From the NCBI GenBank assembly GCA_964458325.1, contig CAYWIM010000084.1, positions 1 to 21,442 of the forward strand: DNA of 21,442 bases, read 5' to 3'. The position numbers and the translations under genes are program-made. Every line of letters starts with the position of its first letter. Position 1 is the stretch's first letter. Below are positions 7,401-14,122 of this stretch, in pieces. The stretch comes from JAGMXM01 sp964458325 (GTDB lineage Bacteria; Verrucomicrobiota; Verrucomicrobiia; Limisphaerales; UBA1319). The notes beneath the pieces are model-generated. The model was not told where the DNA came from. It saw only the letters and a program-made list of their open reading frames with translations, and did not search any database.

Positions 7401-7819
7401 TCCCGCCACTCGCCCTGGTAATGATCGCCCACATGCAGCCAGCCGCTCTCGCCCGCCCCCGCAGGCCGATCCCGCGGAATCCGCGTCCCCGGCCAGCGCG
7501 ACTGCCACCACTGAAGCTTCGCGGACGCATCCGCGGGCAGCGTCGTGTCGAACTCGGCCTCGACTCGGGCCACATCGCGACAATCCTCCCACCAGAGCTC
7601 CACCTCCCGTCCTTCCGGCCCCTGGATGCGCTCGCCCCATGGCGCGACATCGACGGGCGCGCCCTCGGCCAGCTCCACTCCGGCCGGTTCTCCCACCCGG
7701 GAAAAAGAACTTTCCATCTTGCCGTCCGTCTCCATCGACGCCGCATCCGACCCGGCGATTGCCGCCAGCGCGATCCCGCACACCAGGCCGGCCGAAAAAG
7801 AATGCTGACTCGTTTTCAT
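4481..7819 (-). CDS. Large secreted protein, probable six-hairpin glycosidase-like
   Basis: 1112 residues from the ATG at 7817-7819, where a signal peptide begins (MKTSQHSFSAGLVCGIALAA, cleavage near DAA-S). An in-frame TTG at 7870 would overlap the upstream stop but adds a non-signal prefix. The first 300 or so residues are Trp-rich and beta-like. About 350-600 looks like another beta domain (RQFYIPLGCEGGRQRFGVNP). From about 620 to 1000 the pattern is helical and aromatic (FYRAHLSHLLINCG, GNESCMMITDLDRRGY, GDYLTHEGVFNGAG, GGYNQHHGWILWAMAEHYWM, DWRCWLSNNLFSWWGLDAI, TLEGPIYLIRTG). That is how (alpha/alpha)6 glycosidases such as GH78/GH95-type enzymes look. The last 100 residues again look like a beta domain. 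I cannot name the GH family or the catalytic acid. It is the last gene of the long operon, 47 bases after the VWA gene. Confidence 0.8.
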   Translation of the reverse strand: MKTSQHSFSAGLVCGIALAAIAGSDAASMETDGKMESSFSRVGEPAGVELAEGAPVDVAPWGERIQGPEGREVELWWEDCRDVARVEAEFDTTLPADASAKLQWWQSRWPGTRIPRDRPAGAGESGWLHVGDHYQGEWRDADADVRREGRVWIYRMRPLNRLEFPGDFGPVYRTTYRIRLVFADKSPAVKRLRVYTESVWRSAPIWIEWGGTAETPQVWDGHLEVFNGYARELRRARSDFPVEIGEGQSWKSRVHRGTDAIAFRAWYAHNPARHHYDRTVVTVRARQHSFSFDAARVAQGSEVVVPAYGVAVASSPVPARAARPEVSSGSRMEPEPLFFRGPRHAEWDRYRREHPTVYRRVLAEPEQTWQRAWADMPPKRQFYIPLGCEGGRQRFGVNPDGSVFCVNDRIDRPAGKDSARRTWEGNRLEYEFGLPETPDERWIEDGCLPIVHARWERDGVRVTQTALATRLDRGGLGYPDMQADDTVVLLVRLVVENRTGDATAFDQGLSIEADGRTLELSLREGMVAARMRGPERTRCIVEWTPRADPAVENGRLRWRAAIPARDRAEMVVKIPFVTLDQPVEIQRLRELEFADELSRVRDFWRGRADAGCQIRVPTPEVADFYRAHLSHLLINCGREVGADRLMARVGGFSYGVYGNESCMMITDLDRRGYHAEAERCLETFLHYQGTSALPGDYLTHEGVFNGAGGWEAGGYNQHHGWILWAMAEHYWMTGDAGWLERNAERLIAGCEWIVGERRRSLALDPRGLRGIERGLLPPGSLEDIQDWRCWLSNNLFSWWGLDAIAQAFRHAGCAAGARLQSEADAFRADMLAAFREAMVRSPVVRLQDGSWIPMIPSEVHRRGRTYGWITVTLEGPIYLIRTGAIEPHDPLARFILEDYEDNLYLSDEYGYSPAYLQDHWFSRGGFSMQPSLLCSPHPYLMRDETEHFLRSYFNSLAVGFYPHTRMLTEHPLPDLGDWRGDHYKSSDEANSTYWLRLMFVDERGEDLFLGMAMPREWLRDGRSPAIERAATRFGPMSLQFVSEAAQGRIAAVLDPPVRRAPQRIFLRFRHPEKKSIRRVEVNGRPWPRFDAGGLEWIELADVRERTRIVAFY

Positions 7820-7866
7820 GAGCAAGTGGCTGAATTGCGGAATGGTATCCGTCCGCGCCGCAACCG

Positions 7867-10785
7867 TCAATCGGAGCGATCTCGCCGGGATCGTTCCTGG
7901 GCGCGGCGCTTGGCTTCGAGCAAGCGGCTTGCGGTGCTGGCGGCCGGATGGATCGGCGCGGCGGGCTGGACCGGCATCTGCGCCTCGAGGGAGCCAGCGG
8001 ATCCGGCCGGCGCGGCGGCGGAAGGCGGCGGCGCCGTCGATTCTGTCCGAACCGTCTCCTGGGGTTCGGGAGCCGGCCGGGCGTCTCCGGGCCGGTCGCC
8101 CGGGCGAGCGATCGTGGAAGATCGGACTCGGTCTCGCCGGGCCAGCAAGGCAGCCAGCGATTCATCCGGCCGCGCCTTTTCGAATCCCTTTCGCCAGAAC
8201 AGCAGCCATCGCAGCAACCGCTCCCCCGCTCGGCGCCACTCATCGAGATCGATCTGCACTCGCCGGATCGCCACATCGACCGGGAACAGGATCACGGCGG
8301 CCTTCAGCAGCCATTCCCACAAATCCCACGGCTGAAACGTGCGCTGCCGTCCCCGCTGAAATGGGTTCTCGTCCGGATTCCGGCCACCGAGCACCTTGCC
8401 GCCGCCGGCTTCGGCCAGCCGCCGCAGCAGGCCCAGGTTGGCCTCCGCCGTGTCGAACTCGGGAGAATAATTGACGCTGGCGCCCAGCACCTGTGTGGCC
8501 TGGATCGCCCCGTCTCGCACCTCCATCAGGTTGGCCAGATAGGATCCGACCTGGCGGGCTGCGAACCGGGCTTCGTAGCGGCCCGGCCCCGTCTGCTCGA
8601 CTCGAACGGATTGGCGGGCGCCCCCGGGGCCGACGACCACGGCCTGGAGATCGAGAAAATTCCGGAAGTTGCCCTGTTCGTCCACCGCCTCGACGCTGAG
8701 GTGGCCTTCGCCTTTGTCCACGACGATCTCGGCGGAGAAGGCGGCATTCTCGAGGCGGCGCAGGCTCCATTGGACAGCTTGGGACCAGAACTGCTGGTAG
8801 CGGGGCCACGAGAGCCACGCCGCCGCCCACTTGGCGCGCGCGTCGGAGGTGAACGCCACAGCCCGCCCCAGGCCATATTGCCAGTGAGCCAGCAGCGGAT
8901 CGCCCTTCGCCGACACCAGCGGCATCTCCGCCCGCGGCTTCGGCGTCGTGGCCACATGCCCCTCGAGAACGGGGTATGCCGACGGATCGAATCCGCGCGT
9001 GATCTCGCTGGGCGCGGCCGTTTGCGGCCGGAAGGGCTCCTCGAAGATCGCCGCCTTCAGGATGACTGCGGCTTCCTTGAGGAAGATCTGCGGAAGCTCG
9101 GCGGGGGCGTTCACCTCGTAGAACCTGCCGCGGCCCCGCTCGGCCATCCAGAGCATGGTGTCGGGCTTGACGTGCCCGCCGATCATCACGCTGCTGATGG
9201 TGATCCGGTTCTCGACGATGCCCTGGACCAGCGCTTCCGTGGGCGCGCCCGGATCGCCATCGCTGAACACCACCATGTGCTTCAGGTTCGCCGACGACGA
9301 CCGGAGCGCGTCGAACGCGATCTGGATGACCGGCTGGAAGTCGGGCATGTCGCCCGGCATCATGCCCGTGATCATCGCGCGCATCCGCTTCTTGTCGCCG
9401 ACCTTCTCGAGCGGATAGAGCCACCGGGTCAGTCCGTCCCAAAGCACGATCCCCATCTCGTCCTGAGGCCCCAATGCTTCAAGGGCGGCGTAGGCGATGT
9501 CCCGAGCCCACTGGTTGCCGTTGGGAAACTCGGTGGCATGCACCACCAGGACCAATGCGCCATTGGGCAGCACCTTGCGGCTGTCCAACTCCATGCTTAC
9601 GGGCAGGGCGGATTCGAGCGGGGTGCCCCGGTAACCGCCCGCGGTGAATGCCTGGTCGCCCCCCAGGCAGACCAGACCCACGCCGAAATCGCGCACGGCG
9701 CTTTCGAGCAGCAGCATGCCCTCCCGCCCCAGGTCCCCGGCGGCGACATTGCTCAACAGGATGGCGTCAAAGGATTGCAGCTCCGCCAGCGTCTCCGGCA
9801 ATTCATTGGGCCCCGCCATCCGCACCTCGAGGCGCCCCTGGCGCAAGGCAGCGGCCAATGGCGCGTCCAGCGCCGCATCGGCCGTCACCAGCAACAGGCG
9901 CGGATCCCCCCGGACCATGGCGAACCCGATCGCCCGGTTGTTCAGCGGCACCGCGTCTTCGGCCGCGTCCAGCTGCACGTCGTATCGGTAGAACCCGGGC
10001 TCCGAGAGCGTCTGCGGCAAGGCGAACAAGTTCTTGCCTGCCTGGAGCTGGACGGTTTGCTCGCCCAGGAACCGGTCATCGCGAAAAAAACGGAGCGCGG
10101 CCGCGCGGGCGCGGTCGCTGACGATAAACGTTTTGATTTCGAATGTCTGATTCTTCCGGAGCTGGCCGGGCATGGCGATGCGCTGGAGGGCGGCATCGCC
10201 GCGCCGCTGGCCCCCGAGAGGAATGGCATCGAGCGTCACGCCCAGCGGCGCCGCGGCCAGCAAGGCACCCAGGCCATCCCCGAGATTCTCGTTGCCATCG
10301 GAGAGCAGCACCAGCCGTTTCTGGCCGGTTTCCGGAAACGCCGCGGTTCCCAGCCGGATCGCCGCCCCGAGATCGGTCCGGTCCGTCGGCACCACTGCCT
10401 GGATCTTCTCGGTCTGAAACGCCGGCCGGGCCGAGGCCTCGAGCGCCGCCTCGGCGCCGAACACGACCAGCCCGGCCCGATCCGACGCCGGCTTGCCGCG
10501 GGCGAGCTGGTTGGCCAGATCGCGCCCCCACTCCTGCTGCGCGTAGGGGACGCTGTCCGATCGGTCCAGGAGGAACACGACGTTCATGCCCTCCTGGGGA
10601 TGCAGCCATTGCAGGCCGGCAAGGGCCAGCACCACGGCCGTCACACATGCCAGCCTCAATCCGCCGGCCGCATACCGCCGCCAGCCCGGCAGCATAACAT
10701 GCGTCCGCATGCTCAGGTAAACCACCCAGGCAATCGCCGCCGGCAACGCCGCCAGCCACATCGGATGCGTGAAGTGGAATCTCAT
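7867..10785 (-). CDS. Membrane protein with two VWA-like domains and a GATase-like domain
   Basis: 972 residues. Two N-terminal membrane helices (about 9-26 and 40-61) are followed by a VWA domain with a full MIDAS: D74-R-S76-D-S78, T137 and LLSDG (D163). Residues 205-290 are beta-sandwich-like. About 295-400 resembles a class-I glutamine-amidotransferase fold (RLLLVTADAALDAP ... FDAILLSNV ... GVGLVCLGGDQAFTAGGY). Residues 408-530 form a second VWA-like domain whose metal site is degenerate: the DxSxS position reads H416-A-T418-E-F420, followed by PNGNQW, although FSDGD (D509) remains. About 595-680 resumes the amidotransferase-like part, then comes a beta domain. A membrane helix lies at about 823-840 and the cytoplasmic tail is basic and Pro/Ala-rich. 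The start (ATG 10783-10785) overlaps the stop of the permease-NHL gene by 4 bases, so translation is probably coupled. Related large VWA proteins are common in Planctomycetes and Verrucomicrobia; their role is not established. Confidence 0.9.
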   Translation of the reverse strand: MRFHFTHPMWLAALPAAIAWVVYLSMRTHVMLPGWRRYAAGGLRLACVTAVVLALAGLQWLHPQEGMNVVFLLDRSDSVPYAQQEWGRDLANQLARGKPASDRAGLVVFGAEAALEASARPAFQTEKIQAVVPTDRTDLGAAIRLGTAAFPETGQKRLVLLSDGNENLGDGLGALLAAAPLGVTLDAIPLGGQRRGDAALQRIAMPGQLRKNQTFEIKTFIVSDRARAAALRFFRDDRFLGEQTVQLQAGKNLFALPQTLSEPGFYRYDVQLDAAEDAVPLNNRAIGFAMVRGDPRLLLVTADAALDAPLAAALRQGRLEVRMAGPNELPETLAELQSFDAILLSNVAAGDLGREGMLLLESAVRDFGVGLVCLGGDQAFTAGGYRGTPLESALPVSMELDSRKVLPNGALVLVVHATEFPNGNQWARDIAYAALEALGPQDEMGIVLWDGLTRWLYPLEKVGDKKRMRAMITGMMPGDMPDFQPVIQIAFDALRSSSANLKHMVVFSDGDPGAPTEALVQGIVENRITISSVMIGGHVKPDTMLWMAERGRGRFYEVNAPAELPQIFLKEAAVILKAAIFEEPFRPQTAAPSEITRGFDPSAYPVLEGHVATTPKPRAEMPLVSAKGDPLLAHWQYGLGRAVAFTSDARAKWAAAWLSWPRYQQFWSQAVQWSLRRLENAAFSAEIVVDKGEGHLSVEAVDEQGNFRNFLDLQAVVVGPGGARQSVRVEQTGPGRYEARFAARQVGSYLANLMEVRDGAIQATQVLGASVNYSPEFDTAEANLGLLRRLAEAGGGKVLGGRNPDENPFQRGRQRTFQPWDLWEWLLKAAVILFPVDVAIRRVQIDLDEWRRAGERLLRWLLFWRKGFEKARPDESLAALLARRDRVRSSTIARPGDRPGDARPAPEPQETVRTESTAPPPSAAAPAGSAGSLEAQMPVQPAAPIHPAASTASRLLEAKRRAQERSRRDRSD

Positions 10786-11744
10786 GATCGGCGCACGAGC
10801 TTTTGGATCCGGTGGTTCCCGGCATCGGCCACATACAGGTTGCCTTTCGAGTCCAGGGCCAATGCCCACGGATTGAAAAACCTGCCGGGCTCACGCCCCA
10901 GGCCGCCGATCATCTCGACCCACCGCCCTTCGGGATCGAACACTTGCACCCGGCTGTTGCCGAATTCGCACACGAACACGTACCCGGCGGCATCGATCCG
11001 CACATCGTAGGGATAGCTGAACTCGCCGGGCCCTTCCCCTGCCCTGCCCAGCGTCCGCCGCCAATTGCCCTCGGGATCGAACACCTGGATCCGATGGTTG
11101 CACGAGTCGGCCACATACACCCAGCCGATCGAGTCCACCCCGATCCCCTCCGGCCGATTCAACTCCCCTGCCCTGTCCCCGCTGCTTCCGATGCTCCCCA
11201 GCCATTGCCCCCCGCCCGCGCTCACCCGCGCCACCCGATCCCCCAGCCCATATTCGCATACCCAAATATCCCCGCGCCCAGTCACCGCCATCGCCCGCGG
11301 GAAATACAGGGCGCCTTTCCCATCCGCGGTGCCGCCCCATCGGGACCGGAGACGGCCGTCCGGCGAGTAATGGCTGATCTTTCCGTAATGCGGTTCGGCC
11401 ACCATGACCCCCCCTGCAGGATCGCGTTCCATGCCTTTGGGTTTGCCGATGTCCACCGGCTCGATTTGCCACAATCCAACGAAACCTCCTCGAGCGTCGA
11501 ATCGCTGGATCCGGCCGGTCATGTCGGCCACATACAGCTCGTCGCGATCGTCCACCGCCACCGACCGCGGCTTGACGAACTGGCCTGCGCCCGCCCCCGG
11601 CCCGCCGATCACCTCGATCCGATCGAACAACTGGCTCTCGATCCGCCCGGGCGCCGCGCGCCCGTCGCGGCCGCAGCCGCCGGCGATTCCGGCCAACACG
11701 CCCAGCGCGATGAGCCGCTGCCCTGCTATTCCCGATCCGCGCAT
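10782..11744 (-). other. Possible separately translated NHL lipoprotein within the fusion gene
   Basis: An in-frame ATG at 11742-11744 would begin a 320-residue protein that starts with a textbook lipoprotein signal peptide (basic residue, hydrophobic core, IAGGC lipobox) followed by the NHL propeller. I see no good Shine-Dalgarno upstream of it. Either the internal start is used as well, or the former signal peptide now acts as a last membrane helix that carries the propeller to the outside. Confidence 0.4.
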
Positions 11745-13142
11745 GGCGTTGGCGAGCCGCCTGCCGGCAGGCGCGACCTTCAGCAGCACGACGCAGATCG
11801 CCAAGGGCGCCAGGGCCAGCCCCAGCAAGACGATGCACAGCGCGCCGACTTGGGCGTTGTGCCCATAGTGCAGCAGATGAAAGATCCGCAGCGCCACAGT
11901 CTCGCCCTGCGGCGGCGAGACCAGCAGGATGGTGTCCACATCCCACAGGCAAAGCAGGTAGATCACATACCACGCCGCTGCGGCGCTGGATCGGATCTGC
12001 GGCCACCGGACGTAGCGAAACAGGTGGAGACCCGACGCGCCTTCGAGGCGGGCGGCGTCCTCCCAGGCAGGGTCAGCCGACCGCCGTGCCGCCGATACCG
12101 CATGCCACCCCAGCACCGCATAGCGAATGGCCAGCGCCAACACCACGATGGCCACGCTGTCATAAATCGCACCTGCGCCAGGCCGGTTCAGGGCCGCTGC
12201 CAGCCCCAAACCGATCCATACACCCGGCAGAAAGAAGGGCAGCCAGAGCGCGTATGCCCACCGGCTGCGCCACAGCCCGTAGCCTAGCCCGATCGCCACC
12301 GTCGCCGTTCCTGCGGCGAATACTGCCGAGCGCATGGCCGCCTCGGGCACGGTGCGCAAAACGCCAGGCATCGCCGCCCAGACGGCCCCGGAACCCGCCA
12401 TCGACACCAGCGGCGGCGCCAACGACACCGCCAGAACCAGCGCGCTGAGCCCGGCGGCCGCCGCATGCCATCGGCAGCCCAGATGGCGGCGGAATACGGC
12501 CGCATCGAGCGCGCTCGAGCGGCGCGGCCAGGCGACCGGCCGGCGGGCCAGCACCGCCAGGACCGCCACCGGCGCCAGCGCCAGCGGCCAGCTCTGCTTC
12601 CATGCCTCCGCGTAGTTCATCGTCGTGCTGAACTGGATCCAGAACTCGACCGGGTAAACTCGCGTCTGAAGAATCGCCGGGATCGTGAATTGATTCAGCG
12701 CGAGGACGAAGCTGACGACGGCGCCGAGGACAATGGCCGGCCGGCCTTGCGGCCAGAGCAGCCAGCGCAGCACACCAATGCCCGACAGCCCCGGCTCGCT
12801 CTCCAGATGGCCGGACTCGAGCCGCTGCCATGCCCCACAGGCCAGCAGGGCCGTGAGCGGCCAGTAAAGCAGCACGAGCAGGAATACGGTTCCTGCCGGC
12901 GAAAAGAGGTTGAACGGCAGCCAGCCCGCCCACCGGCCCTGGGTCCCAAATCCGTAGATCCAGGCGTCCACGACCTGAAACGGCGGCCACATCAGCGCCA
13001 CCAGGCAGAGCCCGATGGCCCATCCGCGCGCCCGTGCAGAGAGGCCAATCATCCAGATGCCCACCACCGAGCCCAGGCCAACCGCACCCGCCGCGGCAGC
13101 CCCCGCCACCCCCAGACTGGTCGCCAGCAATCCCCAGTTCAT
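10782..13142 (-). CDS. Iron-type ABC permease fused to a six-repeat NHL beta-propeller
   Basis: 786 residues from the ATG at 13140-13142. Residues 1-465 are a double permease of the FbpB/SfuB kind with about eleven membrane helices. The first half contains FVLALNQFTIPAILQ. The second contains the ATPase-contact EAA loop, E361-D-A-A-R-L-E-G368...W-P381, and a typical segment SPPQGETVALRIFHLLHYG. The EAA loop of the first half (about 115-135) is degenerate. Residues 467-490 (MRGSGIAGQRLIALGV, then LAGIAGGC) look exactly like a lipoprotein signal with Cys490 at the lipobox. Six NHL repeats follow, each of the type NRPEGIGVDSIGWVYVADSC then NHRIQVFDPEG, starting at about 520 and ending in NAGNHRIQKL-like sequence; six make a closed propeller. 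It follows the solute-binding gene by 10 bases. The fusion is in frame with no stop. No ABC ATPase gene is present nearby. Confidence 0.9.
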   Translation of the reverse strand: MNWGLLATSLGVAGAAAAGAVGLGSVVGIWMIGLSARARGWAIGLCLVALMWPPFQVVDAWIYGFGTQGRWAGWLPFNLFSPAGTVFLLVLLYWPLTALLACGAWQRLESGHLESEPGLSGIGVLRWLLWPQGRPAIVLGAVVSFVLALNQFTIPAILQTRVYPVEFWIQFSTTMNYAEAWKQSWPLALAPVAVLAVLARRPVAWPRRSSALDAAVFRRHLGCRWHAAAAGLSALVLAVSLAPPLVSMAGSGAVWAAMPGVLRTVPEAAMRSAVFAAGTATVAIGLGYGLWRSRWAYALWLPFFLPGVWIGLGLAAALNRPGAGAIYDSVAIVVLALAIRYAVLGWHAVSAARRSADPAWEDAARLEGASGLHLFRYVRWPQIRSSAAAAWYVIYLLCLWDVDTILLVSPPQGETVALRIFHLLHYGHNAQVGALCIVLLGLALAPLAICVVLLKVAPAGRRLANAMRGSGIAGQRLIALGVLAGIAGGCGRDGRAAPGRIESQLFDRIEVIGGPGAGAGQFVKPRSVAVDDRDELYVADMTGRIQRFDARGGFVGLWQIEPVDIGKPKGMERDPAGGVMVAEPHYGKISHYSPDGRLRSRWGGTADGKGALYFPRAMAVTGRGDIWVCEYGLGDRVARVSAGGGQWLGSIGSSGDRAGELNRPEGIGVDSIGWVYVADSCNHRIQVFDPEGNWRRTLGRAGEGPGEFSYPYDVRIDAAGYVFVCEFGNSRVQVFDPEGRWVEMIGGLGREPGRFFNPWALALDSKGNLYVADAGNHRIQKLVRRS

Positions 13143-13152
13143 TCGCCTCCGG

Positions 13153-14112
13153 TCAGCGCAGGAAGATTTCCCGCAGCGCGCTCGTCGCCGGCTCCAGTTC
13201 CGATAGAACGGCGTCCCAGCGGACCGCCATGCTCGATCCGGCCGCCGCGCCGGGATCGGTTCCGTCCCAGAAACCGGCATCGACCAGCCGAGCGCCCACG
13301 GCCGGCCCCGCCAGGTAATCCACCAGCCGGTTCACCGCTTCCGCGGGCGCATCCGGCCGGATTCGCGCGATCGTGCTCGGCACCAGCATCGTCTCCGCTC
13401 CGAGGGACACGGCCGCCACCGGCAATCCCTCGCGCAACCCCATCCGGACGTCATCCGTGTCGGTCATTCCCAGGGCCGCCTCCCCTGCCCCGACCATTCG
13501 GACCACAATCGAATTGCCGTCCAACAGCAGCGGCCGATTGGCTTGCAGCGCCCGGCACCAAGCCTCCCAATCCGGTGGGCCCCATTGCGCCCGGAGCGCC
13601 AGGAAATGGGTTGCCGTCGTCCCGAACAGTGGGTATGCCATCGCCAGCTTCCCGCGCCAGACCGCATTGGTCAGCTCCCGCAACGTCCCCGGCGCCTGAT
13701 CGATCGGCAGCAGGCGCGTGTTCACGACCAGCGTCCGCGAGCGGTACCCCACCGCCCGCCACACGCCCGGACCCGCCAGAACACCCTGCCGCTCGAGCTG
13801 CCGGACCCTCAGCTCCTCGTTGTTCCAGAAAACATCGCATCGCGGACGGTTCTTTTCCGCCAGCAGCCGGTTGACCAGCCCGACGGTTTTCACCGCCTCG
13901 CTGTCGTAGACGGCATCGATCTGGATGCCGGCCTGCCGGGTGAAGTCGGCCAGGATGGGCTCGGCATAGAGCCGGTCCAGCGAGGTGTAGACGACCAGGC
14001 GGTCCGCGGGGGATCGCCCGCAGCCCGCGGCCGCGATCAGCACCGCCACGGCCGCCGCCAAAACCATCGCTCGCCAAACCCGGCCTTCGCATGTTCGATT
14101 TCGATTTTTCAT
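13153..14112 (-). CDS. ABC transporter solute-binding lipoprotein, FbpA/FutA type
   Basis: 319 residues. The N-terminus is a lipoprotein signal (RVWRAMVLAAAVAVLIAAAG-C31), so it is expected to be anchored outside the cytoplasmic membrane. The mature start LVVYTSLDRLYAEPILADFT is typical of iron(III)-binding family periplasmic proteins. Further conserved features are DAVYDSEAVKT, DVFWNNEELR, GYRSRTLVVN, LAMAYPLFGTT and GEAALGMTDTDDV. I do not see the paired tyrosines (YY) that bind iron in FbpA/FutA; TDTDD stands where a NHYY-like segment is often found. The ligand may therefore not be ferric iron. It is followed after 10 bases by the matching permease-NHL gene and preceded after 10 bases by the BatA-like gene, so it belongs to the same transcript. 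The ATPase of this importer is not encoded in the window. Confidence 0.92.
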   Translation of the reverse strand: MKNRNRTCEGRVWRAMVLAAAVAVLIAAAGCGRSPADRLVVYTSLDRLYAEPILADFTRQAGIQIDAVYDSEAVKTVGLVNRLLAEKNRPRCDVFWNNEELRVRQLERQGVLAGPGVWRAVGYRSRTLVVNTRLLPIDQAPGTLRELTNAVWRGKLAMAYPLFGTTATHFLALRAQWGPPDWEAWCRALQANRPLLLDGNSIVVRMVGAGEAALGMTDTDDVRMGLREGLPVAAVSLGAETMLVPSTIARIRPDAPAEAVNRLVDYLAGPAVGARLVDAGFWDGTDPGAAAGSSMAVRWDAVLSELEPATSALREIFLR

Positions 14113-14122
14113 AAATAGACCG

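Noticed and set aside
4874..8335. Long plus-strand open frames opposite the glycosidase-like gene
   Set aside because: Low-complexity shadow translations overlapping each other; the minus strand has signal peptide, domain-like composition and operon context.
7948..11010. Plus-strand open frame of about 1020 codons antisense to the VWA gene
   Set aside because: Translation is Arg/Pro/His-rich with no domain; it is the shadow of the well-supported minus-strand VWA protein in GC-rich DNA.
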